From: Streptomyces sp. KMM 9044
GTDB lineage: Bacteria > Actinomycetota > Actinomycetes > Streptomycetales > Streptomycetaceae
Reading direction: 5' to 3'
Assembly: GCF_024701375.2 (NCBI RefSeq)
Contig: NZ_CP113912.1
Coordinates: forward strand, 44,854-108,853
DNA: 64,000 bases
The notes under the pieces are model-generated. The model had not been told where the DNA came from. It worked only from the letters and a program-made list of their open reading frames with translations, and searched no databases. Within the stretch, counting starts at the first letter, position 1; each line of letters opens with the position of its first letter. The position numbers and the translations under genes are program-made. Of this stretch, positions 24,972 to 34,182 are shown in pieces.

Positions 24972-26522
24972 CTACGGTCTGCGCCGGTCGTGGGCGGGCC
25001 CCGCGGCCGGCCACTGCGTCACGGAGCCTGCGGTGGTCCTGCGCCGGGGAGCGGAGCCGGCGCAGGCACCGGGGGCAGGGGCGTCCGCGGCGGCGGAGCG
25101 GCGAGGACGCGCGTCCGGGCCGTGGGTGGTGCTGGGCGGCGCCGACGGGGCCGGGCCGCGCGGGCCCCGGAGCACGGCCCGCAGCACACCCGGCCGCACC
25201 GCTGCGGCGGGCGGGGCGGCCGCTTGCAGCAGTTCCAGCAGCAGCGTCGCCGCCTGCGGGTCGGTGGTCGCGGCAGCCGCGATCCGGGCGGCGTACCGCC
25301 TGTCGAGCCGGGCGCGCACTTTGGCCCGTGGTCCACTGGTCCCGCCGGCCGCGCAAAGACCGCGGGTGCTCATTCTCCAGGCGGGGGCCAGCTGGTGGGC
25401 GAGGGCCCGGCGCAGCCGGTAGGAGAGGCCGACCGTGGTGCCGTGGGCGATGAGCATGTGGTCGAGGAGGAGGGCGGACTGTACCGCTGTCGTCATGCCC
25501 TGGCCGTGGGCCGGGTCGAGGGCGGCGAAGGCGTCGCCGATGACGAGGAACTGGTCGGGCCAGCGGCGCAGCCTCTCGTAGTGGCGCCAGCGGTTCCCGG
25601 TGCGGTCGCAGCCGTAGACCGGCCCGAGGGGCGTGGCGGCCTCGACGACCTCGCGCAGCAGCGGGTGGCGCAGGGCGCCCGCGGCGCGCAGCAGCCCGGC
25701 GTGACCGGCGGGCGGACGCTCGCCGTCCCCCGTGCACAGCGTGACCGACCAGCGGCCGCCCTCGATGGGGTTGAGCATGCCCTGGGCCGGATCGTCCGCG
25801 GAGGCCATGAGCAACAGGCTCTTCCAGTCGGCGACGTGGCCGACGGGCGGGGCGAGCAGGGCGGTGGCGTACGTGGTCTTGGCCTCGGTCACCGTTTCCG
25901 CGGGCGGCTCGTAGCCGAGCTCGGCGAGCCATTGGGGCGCACGCGAACCGCGTCCGGTGGCGTCCACCACGAAGTCGGCGGACATCGGGCGCGGGGCGCT
26001 CCATCCGCCGGGCGTCTTCCGGTCCCGGCCGCGCACCCATACGCCGGTGACGGTGTCGTCGCGGCCGGGCAGCAGGGAGACGGCCTCGTGCTCCTGCAGA
26101 AAGGTCACCTTGGGGTCGGCGAGCAGCCGGTCGCGTATCACCGCGTCGATCAGGTCACGGCTTGCGCTCAGCATCGACAGGCCGGAGTCGAACCGGGGCA
26201 GCCAGCCGCACGGGCCGAGCAGCAGCATGTCCTCGGGCATGCGGACGCGCACCGCTCCGGCCTCGGTCAGGTCCCGGTCCATGCCGGGAAACAACCGCTC
26301 CAGGCCCTGGTGGGCGGCTGCCATGAGGCTGTGGGTGTGCCGTGCCTGGGGCACGCCCCGGCGCCGGGCCGGCCCGCGTGGCACCCAGTCGCGCTCGATC
26401 ACGGTGACCCGGTCCATGAAGTTGGCCAGGGCCCGCACCGCGGTGAGCCCGGCGATGCCCGAGCCGATGACCACGGCGTGGCCGTGGCCGTCGCCCCCGT
26501 TGATGACACCTGCTTCGGGCAT
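24972..26522 (-). CDS. FAD-dependent aromatic monooxygenase
   Basis: This 516-residue flavoprotein carries the Rossmann dinucleotide motif VVIGSGIAGLTAVRAL (~residues 16-31) and the second FAD motif VIGDAFAALDPAHGQGM (~residue 305), as in PHBH-type hydroxylases and related epoxidases or halogenases. The last ~110 residues are an Ala/Pro/Arg-rich tail without domain resemblance. The ATG with GGAGG upstream was chosen; longer starts add a non-family segment. Five TCGAG repeats lie ~92 bases before the start, pointing to SARP activation. Likely tasks are hydroxylation or epoxidation of the prenylated naphthoquinone. No halogenase tryptophan motif is evident. Confidence 0.82.
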   Translation of the reverse strand: MPEAGVINGGDGHGHAVVIGSGIAGLTAVRALANFMDRVTVIERDWVPRGPARRRGVPQARHTHSLMAAAHQGLERLFPGMDRDLTEAGAVRVRMPEDMLLLGPCGWLPRFDSGLSMLSASRDLIDAVIRDRLLADPKVTFLQEHEAVSLLPGRDDTVTGVWVRGRDRKTPGGWSAPRPMSADFVVDATGRGSRAPQWLAELGYEPPAETVTEAKTTYATALLAPPVGHVADWKSLLLMASADDPAQGMLNPIEGGRWSVTLCTGDGERPPAGHAGLLRAAGALRHPLLREVVEAATPLGPVYGCDRTGNRWRHYERLRRWPDQFLVIGDAFAALDPAHGQGMTTAVQSALLLDHMLIAHGTTVGLSYRLRRALAHQLAPAWRMSTRGLCAAGGTSGPRAKVRARLDRRYAARIAAAATTDPQAATLLLELLQAAAPPAAAVRPGVLRAVLRGPRGPAPSAPPSTTHGPDARPRRSAAADAPAPGACAGSAPRRRTTAGSVTQWPAAGPAHDRRRP

Positions 26523-26613
26523 TAACTCGCCTCCCCTCCGCATGGGTTGTGGTTGCATCATGCAGTGCACAGTTGTCCGCACGACAGAATTCGACCGGTT
26601 GAGGGCAACGAGT

Positions 26614-26662
26614 TCGAGCGGCTGTCGAGGCGGCCTCGAGGAGGATTCGAGGAAGGCTCGAG
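26614..26662. promoter_or_regulatory. five TCGAG repeats every 11 bp (SARP box)
   Basis: TCGAG starts at 26614, 26625, 26636, 26647 and 26658, giving a strict 11-bp period. Direct heptamer repeats TCGAGxx with 11-bp spacing are the classic SARP binding site, one repeat per helix turn. The array lies upstream of the FAD monooxygenase (minus strand) and about 320 bases beyond the lyase stop, so it should drive the monooxygenase gene. The two SARP genes in this window are candidate ligands. Confidence 0.8.
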
Positions 26663-26983
26663 CGAGGGCGGCGGGAAGCCGGGTCGGTGGGGACTCGGAG
26701 GGTCCGGCCCGCCGCTGGCACCGGCGGCCCCGCGCTCCCGGCCGAGGGCAGCGCGGGGCCGGTGCGCGGGCGGGCCCGGCGTCACCTCGTGGAGCGGCAT
26801 GCCGCCACGGTGGCCGAGGGCGGGCACGGACGGCCGCACTCCGCCGGCCGGGTGCCGTCGGCGTGACGCCGCGCCGACGGGCGGCCCCGGACGTGCGCCC
26901 GTCCTGCGGCGAAAGGACCCGGGCGCGGCGGGACGACGGCCGGGCGGGGACCAGGTTCCTCCCTCAGCGGCGCCCCTCGCGCA
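26663..26983. other. intergenic region between SARP box and lyase gene
   Basis: About 320 bases without a supported gene, extremely GC-rich. Open frames here are antisense extensions with no family resemblance. Confidence 0.4.
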
Positions 26984-28438
26984 TCAGTCGCCTCCGTCAC
27001 GGCGCCGCGGCCCGCGAGCGCGCACCGGCCCGGTGAGTGCCCGGTCGACCAGGGGACCGGCGAGGCCGGTGTAACCGGCCGGGTCGAGCAGCGCGGCTGC
27101 CTCGCCCCGGCTCAGCACGCCGGCGAGCTGCGGAAGTTCGGCCAGCACGTCGGCCAGCGGCCGGCCGGTCCGGGCGGCGAGCACCGATGCCCGGGCCAGC
27201 AGTTCCTTGGCCACCGTTTTGCCCAGGCGCGGCGCCAGGACGGCCGAGACCCGCTCGGAGACGAGCTGCCCGCCGGTCGCCTCGAGGTTGGCGCGCATCC
27301 GCTCCGGGTGGACGGTGAGCCCCCGCACGAGTTCGACGGCTGTGTGTGCGGCTCCGCCGGTGAGCCGCAGGCACTCGCGCAGCGGCTGCCACTCGGCGTG
27401 CCACATTCCGGCCGAGCGCTCGTCCTCGGCCGGCAGGCTCTGGATCAGTACGGTGGCCAGGGCGGGCACCTGGAGGGCGGCGGAGCGGATCAGGGTGGCG
27501 AGCACGGGGTTGCGCTTGTGCGGCATTGCCGACGAGGCACCCCGCCCGGCGACTGCGGGCTCGGCCACTTCGCCGACCTCGGTGCGGGTGAGGACCAGCA
27601 CATCCGCGGCGATCTTGCCGAGGGCCCCGGTCGTGTGGGCGAGGGCAGCCCCCAGGTCGGCGACGGGGGTGCGCAGGGCGTGCCAGGGCAGGACGGGGAC
27701 GGCCAGCCCGGTCTCGGCGGCGAAGGCGGCGCCGAGTTCGTCGAGCACGGCCGTGGGGTCGGAGTCCTCGTCCGCGTGCTGCAGATAGCCGGCCAGGGTT
27801 CCGGCCGCGCCGCCGAGCGCCACCGGAAGCCCTCCATGGGTGATCCTCTCGAGGCGTTCGGCCGCGTCCAGGACCAGGTTGCGCCACCCGGCCGCCTTGA
27901 GTCCGAAGGTCGTGGGGACGGCGTGCAGCGCGAGGGTGCGGCCCGCCATCACGGTGTCCCGGTGATCGGCCGCGAGGCCGGTCAGGGCGTCGGCCACGGC
28001 CCGCAGGTCCGCGAGGATCAGGCGCAGCGCGCGTGCGGCCACCAGCATTGCGCCGGTGTCGAGGACGTCCTGGCTGGTGGAACCGTGATGCACGTACTCG
28101 GCGGCCTCGGGAGAGCGTTCAGTGACCACCGCGGTCAGTGCCTTGACCAGGCCCACGACCGGGTTGGCGGTCTCCCGCGCAGCGAGCGCCAGCTCGCGCA
28201 CGTCCAGCAGGTCGGCGCGGGCGGCGGCCGTGATGGCCTCGGCCGCGTGTGCGGGCACCGTGCCGCAACGGGCCTGGGCGCGGGCCAGGGCCGCCTCCGC
28301 GTCGAGCATCGCCCGCAGCCACGCGCTGTCGCCCACGGCCGACTCGACGGGGGTGCCTGCCCGGACCGGTGAGAGCAGCCCGGCGTCCAGGTGGTCGGGC
28401 AGGGTTCCGCTCCGCTGGGGTTCCTGCAGGGAGGTCAT
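26984..28438 (-). CDS. CreD-like nitrosuccinate lyase (fumarase/ASL superfamily)
   Basis: This 484-residue protein belongs to the aspartase/adenylosuccinate-lyase/carboxymuconate-cycloisomerase superfamily. Its signature SSAMPHKRNPVLATLI is near residue 300 and its catalytic-Ser/His regions include HHGSTSQDVLDTG. In the cremeomycin pathway CreD eliminates nitrous acid from nitrosuccinate. The start ATGA overlaps the stop of the CreE-like monooxygenase gene, the arrangement expected for a two-step aspartate-to-nitrite module. 3-carboxymuconate cycloisomerase is the alternative by family, but no protocatechuate genes are present. Confidence 0.85.
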   Translation of the reverse strand: MTSLQEPQRSGTLPDHLDAGLLSPVRAGTPVESAVGDSAWLRAMLDAEAALARAQARCGTVPAHAAEAITAAARADLLDVRELALAARETANPVVGLVKALTAVVTERSPEAAEYVHHGSTSQDVLDTGAMLVAARALRLILADLRAVADALTGLAADHRDTVMAGRTLALHAVPTTFGLKAAGWRNLVLDAAERLERITHGGLPVALGGAAGTLAGYLQHADEDSDPTAVLDELGAAFAAETGLAVPVLPWHALRTPVADLGAALAHTTGALGKIAADVLVLTRTEVGEVAEPAVAGRGASSAMPHKRNPVLATLIRSAALQVPALATVLIQSLPAEDERSAGMWHAEWQPLRECLRLTGGAAHTAVELVRGLTVHPERMRANLEATGGQLVSERVSAVLAPRLGKTVAKELLARASVLAARTGRPLADVLAELPQLAGVLSRGEAAALLDPAGYTGLAGPLVDRALTGPVRARGPRRRDGGD

Positions 28439-30636
28439 GCGTCTGCCTTCGCGCTCGGGGGCGTAATCGTCGGAGCGGCGGTACGGCCCGTCGGGGTGGC
28501 GGGCGGTTGCCGTGGCACGGCCGGTGCCCCGGGCACGGCGAGGACGGCCGCCGCGATGGCGTCGGAGTCCTCGAGGGTGACAGAGCCGACGCCGGGCCTG
28601 ATGCCCGCGGCGGTCACCCAGTGCACGGACTCGGTGGGCACCCCGTAGGCGAAGCGCCGGGGATGCGGCACGCCCCGGGCGTCGATCAGGTGGTAGGGCC
28701 GTTCCGACACGGCGAGGCCCCCGGTCTCGTAGTCCGCGCCGCCCGTGCCGTCGTCGGTGCCCGCCGGCGCGCAGGGAATGCGGTGAGGACGGCACTGCCC
28801 GGCCCGCAGCATACGGTTCATCAGCGGGTCCGCGGTGCGCCGCAGATCGATCTCGGGCAGGCGGGCCTCGATGAGGACCGCGGCCCGCACCCGTACGTCC
28901 GGTATCTCGCTCGACGTACCGGTGAAGCAGGGACCGAGCGGATCGTGCGTGTCCGCGGTGACGCGCAGCCCGGGACCGGTCACATCGAGGATTCCCGCGT
29001 CCATGAGCGCGGCCATCTCCTCGATGCGGGACACCGGCGGGCCTATGGACAGATAGGCGTTGAGCGGTGTGTACCAGTGGTCGAGGTCGTCACGGTGGGA
29101 GGCGGCGGTCAGGCCGGCGTGGTCGACGGCGAGCCGCACCTCGTTGCGCAGGTCCCGCAGGACGTCGAGTGCGGCCTTGACCGGTCCGCTGACGTTGCCC
29201 TGGCGGGCCAGGCGGATGTCCTCGTCGAGGTGGTCGCGCAGCCAGCTGCGGAAGGCTGCCAGGTCGCCGGGGGCGCGGGTGCCGTAGGGGCGGGTGACGC
29301 GCTGCCAGTCCCAGCGCCCGGCCGGGCCGATCCCGGCCTCGTCGAGGAGCCGTTCCTCGTCCGGGCCCGGCTCGGCGTGCAGAAACCGCTCGGTGAACTC
29401 CTCGCCGAACGAGGCGGGTTCGCCGCGCGCCGTGAGCAGGGCGGCGTAGTAGACGCCGCGCACCTCCTTGGAGATCAGCGGCCACAGGTCGGCGGCGAAG
29501 TCGATGGCCGCGCCGCGCGGGTACCGGGCGCGCAGCGCCGCGATGCGCCCGGGGGTGAGGAGCCGGGGGAGGTACCTGCCGTGGGGGCCCTTCTCGTTCT
29601 CGCCGCGCGCCTGATAGGGCACACCGCGCCGGGACCCCGCGTACAGGCGCGGCTCGCGGCCCGAGGGCCGGTAGACCAGGCGACCGCCGACACGGACGAA
29701 GACGCCTCCCCGGCCGTGGGTGAACAGTGCCATGTAGTCGAAGAAGTTGAGCCCGAGCCCGCGTAGCAGCACGCTCTGACCGGGCAGGATGCCCGACAGG
29801 TCCACGTCGGCCGGGTTGGCGGGGGCCACGTGTGTCAGCCCGTGCCGGGCGGCGAAGTCGGCCAGCTCCCGCTCTGCGTCGGTGGGCCGGACCGGTACAT
29901 GGCCCTGGGCGAGGACGACCGCGGACAGACCGGTCAGCCGAGTGCCGTCCTCCAAGGCGACCGTCTGGGCTCCCGCGTGGCCCGATGCGGGGTCGGCGTC
30001 ATCGAGGGCCACGGCCCGTACGCGATGCGTGCGCACCGTCACGTGGGCGGCTGCGTTCGCGACGACGCGCCGGAACGCCCATGTCAGATAGCAGCCGTAG
30101 AGAGCACGTGTGGGATAGGAGTCGGGGCCGAGACCGCGCGCCTCGGCGAGGGCCTCGTCGCCGGCGGCCTCCGGGCCGGTGCCGAGCACGCCCGACTCCA
30201 CGGCCTTGGCCCACTGGTACAGGCTCGGCCCCTCCTCCAGCGGACCGTCGATGCGGACGCTGGCGTCGGTGTAGACCGTCACCTGGGAGGCAACAGTGTT
30301 CATCAGCAGGTGCCGGGACTGCGCAGGGCGCCACACCCGCCCCGAGCCCGGTGGGTCCGGGTCGACGACATGTACGGTGACGGCATCCCAGCGGGGCGAC
30401 TTGCGTTCCTGCGCACAAAGCCGTTCCAGTACGGAAAGGCCCCGGGGGCCGGCGCCGACCATGCACACCTCGAGGTGTGCAGCGGTGCCGCCCCCGGCCG
30501 ACGGGGCGGATGCGCGGGCATCCGCGTGTCCGGGTGAAGAGGGGCCGGTCGGGGGAAACTTGGCGGCCGCCGCGATGAGCTGCCCTGCGGGGAGTCCGGC
30601 GCTTCCTGCGCGTCCTCCTCCGTGCGTACCGGTCAC
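28435..30636 (-). CDS. CreE-like FAD monooxygenase (aspartate to nitrosuccinate)
   Basis: This 733-residue FAD/NAD(P)-binding protein has the dinucleotide motif CMVGAGPRGLSVLERL (~residue 60), the downstream LLMNTVASQVTVYTD and a second nucleotide region around SAVVLAQGHVPVRPTDAE. This pattern fits the CreE family, which oxidises the amine of L-aspartate three times to nitrosuccinate. An Ala/Gly-rich segment of ~50 residues precedes the flavin domain. The GTG start follows AAGGAGG by five bases. It overlaps the CreD-like gene, so the pair should make nitrous acid. The next gene on the right is on the opposite strand, so its promoter lies in 30637-31032. Confidence 0.85.
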   Translation of the reverse strand: MTGTHGGGRAGSAGLPAGQLIAAAAKFPPTGPSSPGHADARASAPSAGGGTAAHLEVCMVGAGPRGLSVLERLCAQERKSPRWDAVTVHVVDPDPPGSGRVWRPAQSRHLLMNTVASQVTVYTDASVRIDGPLEEGPSLYQWAKAVESGVLGTGPEAAGDEALAEARGLGPDSYPTRALYGCYLTWAFRRVVANAAAHVTVRTHRVRAVALDDADPASGHAGAQTVALEDGTRLTGLSAVVLAQGHVPVRPTDAERELADFAARHGLTHVAPANPADVDLSGILPGQSVLLRGLGLNFFDYMALFTHGRGGVFVRVGGRLVYRPSGREPRLYAGSRRGVPYQARGENEKGPHGRYLPRLLTPGRIAALRARYPRGAAIDFAADLWPLISKEVRGVYYAALLTARGEPASFGEEFTERFLHAEPGPDEERLLDEAGIGPAGRWDWQRVTRPYGTRAPGDLAAFRSWLRDHLDEDIRLARQGNVSGPVKAALDVLRDLRNEVRLAVDHAGLTAASHRDDLDHWYTPLNAYLSIGPPVSRIEEMAALMDAGILDVTGPGLRVTADTHDPLGPCFTGTSSEIPDVRVRAAVLIEARLPEIDLRRTADPLMNRMLRAGQCRPHRIPCAPAGTDDGTGGADYETGGLAVSERPYHLIDARGVPHPRRFAYGVPTESVHWVTAAGIRPGVGSVTLEDSDAIAAAVLAVPGAPAVPRQPPATPTGRTAAPTITPPSAKADA

Positions 30637-31032
30637 AGTACCTCCTTCCTGGGCCACCGTCGGTGCATGGCCTCAACCAGGGCTCGCTTCCGGGTGGAAG
30701 CTGACTGGAGGAAGCGGGAACGGAACGGTTCCGGAAGCCGATCACCGCGTGTGCGGACCGCCGGGCTGCTTCCGCTAGCAGTCCCCGAACGAGGCTGTAT
30801 CGAGACTCGAGTCTCTGGTCGGGTAATTGGACTGCCCGCCGAAGAGCCGTCCCGCGAATGCTCTTCGGGCTCGCACACCCCCACCGCACCGGGCGGAAAG
30901 CAGAGTATGGAGTTTCTTCACGAAGGCGATCAATCACGGACAGGGAATACTGCCTCAGCTCCGGAACTGGCATGGGATATTCATGCGGCGCACAGCAGTT
31001 GTGGGGGCGAGCTGCCTCGCGAAGGAACTTCG
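30637..31032. other. divergent promoter region (creE-like / ovmZ-like)
   Basis: This ~400-base gap between divergent genes contains the perfect 12-bp palindrome AGACTCGAGTCT near 30796-30807 and CGGAAC-G-GTTCCG near 30721-30739. No gene is supported. Either palindrome could be an operator serving both directions. Confidence 0.4.
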
Positions 31033-31662
31033 ATGAGGTCGCTCTCATGCCCCAGAGGTCACCATCAGGAAATCCGTGCCGCCGTCGGATCCGTTCTGTG
31101 CGTTCCCTGCATCAAACGAGTGGAACGCAACCTGCGCGCACTCCCCGGCCTCCATCAGGAATGTCTGCACAGTGTGTCGCCGCCGCCCCGGCAGACGAAT
31201 CCGACAAAGGTGTCGGGTAGCCGGAAGCGCGACTACATTGACATTTCGGTACTCGATGTCCGTCACAATATTCTCGCCATTCTCGAGTCATGGTCGAGAA
31301 TGGTCGTGGAGAGAATCGGAACCACTGCACCGCACCGCACCGTGCCCCACTTGGCGCGGTTCCTCACCCTGCACCTGCAGTGGCTCATTGCGCAGCCCTC
31401 GACGGTCGACTTCGCGGACGAAATCGAGAGCCTCGTCGTCGAATTGCGTCGGACCATCGATCCCGACCCGAGCGTTGTCCGAGGAGTCGCCAGAAAGTGC
31501 GTCGTGGAAGACTGCTCCGGGACGATCAGCGCCTCTCCTCGGAGTGGCGGGAACACGGGAAGCAGCAGCATCACCTGTTCTTCGGGGCATTCATGGGAAG
31601 TTCGCGAGTGGCTCAGCCTCAGGAAACTAATGGAGCGGCAGCGAAAGGGTGCCACCGCATGA
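31033..31662 (+). CDS. OvmZ-like zinc-ribbon protein
   Basis: This 209-residue protein has an N-terminal Cys/His cluster (SCPRGHH, then LCVPCIKR), a helical middle, and a C-terminal zinc-ribbon-like part (RKCVVEDCSG, then TCSSGHSW). It resembles proteins annotated as OvmZ in streptomycete clusters. GAAGGA precedes the ATG. It overlaps by ATGA with a small helix-turn-helix gene, a pairing common for this family. The molecular role is unknown; a regulatory or DNA-binding function is inferred. Confidence 0.65.
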   Translation: MRSLSCPRGHHQEIRAAVGSVLCVPCIKRVERNLRALPGLHQECLHSVSPPPRQTNPTKVSGSRKRDYIDISVLDVRHNILAILESWSRMVVERIGTTAPHRTVPHLARFLTLHLQWLIAQPSTVDFADEIESLVVELRRTIDPDPSVVRGVARKCVVEDCSGTISASPRSGGNTGSSSITCSSGHSWEVREWLSLRKLMERQRKGATA

Positions 31663-31844
31663 TCAAGCCCCCGAGCCACAGGCTCGTCCCCACAAAAGTG
31701 GCCGCACTCGCCGTGGGCGTGTCCGAAGCGACGATTCGCAAGTGGGTGAGCCGCGGAAAGATAACCCGCTACGGTGCGCCGCACCGTCGCTCGGAGTTCG
31801 ACATCGAGGAGCTGACGGAGATCGCCCTGCAGCGTCGGTCCTGA
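31659..31844 (+). CDS. small excisionase/MerR-type helix-turn-helix protein
   Basis: The 61-residue product is almost entirely a winged-helix motif: LVPTKVAALAVGVSEATI, RKWVSRGKI, then RRSEFDIEELTEIA. This is the DNA-binding layout of excisionase and helix_turn_helix_17 proteins. The ATGA start overlaps the OvmZ-like gene, so the two are co-translated. It probably acts with its neighbour on cluster or mobile-element promoters. Confidence 0.72.
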   Translation: MIKPPSHRLVPTKVAALAVGVSEATIRKWVSRGKITRYGAPHRRSEFDIEELTEIALQRRS

Positions 31845-32602
31845 CCCGGCGGCGGCAGAGGACGTGCCGGGCGGCGGCCCCGGTGCGAGTGAGCGGTGAG
31901 GTGGCGGTGTTCCGCTTCCGCAGGGCTGCCCACCGCATCACGACGGCCCCGTGCCCCGGCCGGGCATGGGGCTCGGAAACGCCCGGGCAACCGGCGGGGA
32001 CGCCTTGCCGACAGAGCCCTTCCTGCCGGTGGACGCCCCCGGCCCCCTCGGCCCGGGCTCACGTCCTGATGCCGGGCCGGGACGCAGGAGTGTCAGAGAC
32101 GTCCGTCCTGACCGGCGACGCCCCAGACCACCGGCCCCTGGGCGGCCGGTGACCTTGCGTGTTCGTTCCGCGGGCGCCTCCCGGGCAAGGTCGCCGGCTC
32201 CGGTATCTCCGTCGGAGACCGTCGTCGCGCTGCGGCTGTGTCCGGGCAGGGGCGGCATGTCTCGCGGCCCGGGCCGGGCGTGCGTCCGGCCGGCCCTTCC
32301 GGGGCGCCGGCCGTCGGGCGGCGTGACCGATGCCGATTCGGCGCAGCCGGGCCTCAGCGGTCCCCGAGGCGTCCCCCTTCTCGTCGGGGGCGCGGGTGGC
32401 AGTGCGCCGGGCGGGACCGAAAGTGTCCGGGTGCCCGGCCCCAGGGCCCACGACGGTGGAGCCGGCCGGTGCGGAGGGCAAGGGGGCCGGCCGGCGGCGG
32501 CCAGTCGTCGAAGTCCCCGGCAGGGCCGACGCGTTCCCCTGCACCGACCGCGGCATCCGCTCGACACGACGTCCTGGTGCGATGCGCGGCCGACTCCGCT
32601 CG
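31845..32602. other. intergenic region without supported gene
   Basis: About 760 very GC-rich bases. Long open frames on both strands are low-complexity Arg/Pro/Gly/Ala translations with no start signals or family resemblance. They are best read as composition artefacts. Confidence 0.45.
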
Positions 32603-32683
32603 AAGTGACCCAGATCACTTCGGTCCGGTGTTGGAGTCAAGGCACCTCCGTGTCACTATTCACCCACATCTACCCTGCCCAAA
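32603..32683 (+). promoter_or_regulatory. conserved upstream block of the mevalonate operon
   Basis: AAGTGA-CCCAGA-TCACTT is a perfect Crp-like palindrome. After 29 bases comes CCGTGTCACTATT, then 12 bases, then CCCTGCCCAAA. The same elements and spacing face the type III PKS operon at 22225-22304. The block lies ~470 bases before the mevalonate kinase start, which implies a long leader or a second promoter nearer the gene. Confidence 0.72.
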
Positions 32684-33066
32684 AACCGCTGCGCAGCAGA
32701 GGCGCGTGTCGTGGCCGCCGGTCCGCGCACGGCAGACCGGGCCGGCGCCCGCAGGGCATCAGCCTCTTCCGTACCCGATCAAACGCTTGCTCGGAGACTT
32801 GGCGTCGCCCGGGCCCGGCTGACGCGGCATACGACGGTCTCACGCCGCACGCGGACGGACCGGTCCCTCCCTCCGCGCTCCCGAAAACCTGCCTGGTCTC
32901 CGCGCACCGGCGCACGGAGGGCGGGACGCGTGGATGCCTCCGCCGAGACGGCACCACGCGGTATCGACGGCCGGTGGACGAAGCTCCCTGTCGAGTGCAG
33001 TGGTTGACGGTCGTGCCGTCCCCGAAGAGCGGTGCCGTCCGACGGCCCGCCGCTCCATCGCCCTGA

Positions 33067-33111
33067 GCGGCCGTGTCCGCGAAAGCAGCCTGCTTTCGCG
33101 GACACGGCCGC
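33067..33111. repeat. 22-bp near-perfect palindrome before the mevalonate operon
   Basis: CGGCCGTGTCCGCGAAAGCA plus G is mirrored exactly around one central base, and one further pair extends it to 22 bp. It ends 45 bases before the mevalonate kinase ATG, in the operon leader. It could be an operator, an attenuator or a terminator blocking read-through. Its position parallels the hairpin in the PKS leader at 21933-21984, but the sequence is different. Confidence 0.85.
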
Positions 33112-33155
33112 ATCCGGCGTTCTGCTTCATTCCTTTCTCAGACGATGCGGTCTTC

Positions 33156-34182
33156 ATGCAGAAAAGACAAAGGGAGCTGAGTGCGTTGACTCTACCGACC
33201 TCAGTGGAGGAGGTGTCAGAGAGCCACCGGGCCCGCTCAGTAGGCATCGGCCGCGCCCACGCCAAGGCCATCCTGCTGGGAGAGCACGCGGTCGTTTACG
33301 GCGCTCCGGCGCTCGCCCTTCCAGTTCCGCAACTGACGGTCACGGCCAACGCCGGGTGGTCCTCCCGGCCCTCCGACAGCCAGGGCGACTTGTCCTACAC
33401 GATGACCGGTTCCCCCTCGCGGGCGATGGTGACGCAAAGCTCCGACGGCCTGCGCCGGCTGTTCACCGAGTTCAAGGCCAGAATGGGCGTGGCAGGCAAA
33501 CCGCACCTCGACGTGCTCCTCGACAGTGCGATCCCGCTCGGCCGGGGGCTCGGCTCCAGCGCGGCCAGCTCGCGTGCGATCGTCTTTGCCCTTGCTGACC
33601 TCTTCGGCCTCGAACTCACCGAGAGTGCGGCGTTCGACCTGGTGCAAACGGCGGAGAACATGACGCACGGCCGGGCCAGCGGGGTCGACGCCCGGGCCGT
33701 CGGTGCCTCCGCCCCGCTGCTGTTTCAGGCGGGCGAGGTCCAGCAGCTGAGGATCGGCTGGGACGGCCTGTTCATCATCGCGGACAGCGGTGTCGCGGGC
33801 AGCACCAACGAAGCGGTCGAGCTGCTGCGTGAGAGATTCCGGCACCACGCCGGCGCACAGGAGCGGTTCGTCGACCGGGCGTCGGATCTGACCCGCGCGG
33901 CCCAGCAGGCCCTCGCCGACGGCAAGCCGGAGGACTTCGGCCCACGACTCACCGACTACCACCGACTGCTCCGCGCGGCCGGCCTGAGCACCGACCGGAT
34001 CGACGCCCTGGTGGAGACCGCGCTCGGGGCGGGCAGCCTCGGAGCCAAGATCACCGGCGGTGGTCTGGGCGGCTGCATGATCGCCCTGGCCCAGCCGGAG
34101 CAGGCCAGGGACGTCACCCGGCGGCTGCACAAGGCCGGTGCCGTACAGACGTGGGTCGTACCGCTGAAGGGGCTCGACAACC

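Noticed and set aside
26984..28438. 3-carboxy-cis,cis-muconate cycloisomerase of the protocatechuate pathway
   Set aside because: The superfamily fits, but the gene overlaps a CreE-like monooxygenase and no protocatechuate genes are nearby, so the nitrosuccinate lyase reading is preferred.
31283..31298. Two TCGAG motifs 11 bp apart
   Set aside because: They lie inside the OvmZ-like coding sequence and the third motif is out of phase, so chance is likely.
31951..33066. 371-codon plus-strand open frame before the mevalonate operon
   Set aside because: Low-complexity Pro/Arg/Gly composition, no ribosome-binding site, and it would span the conserved promoter block.
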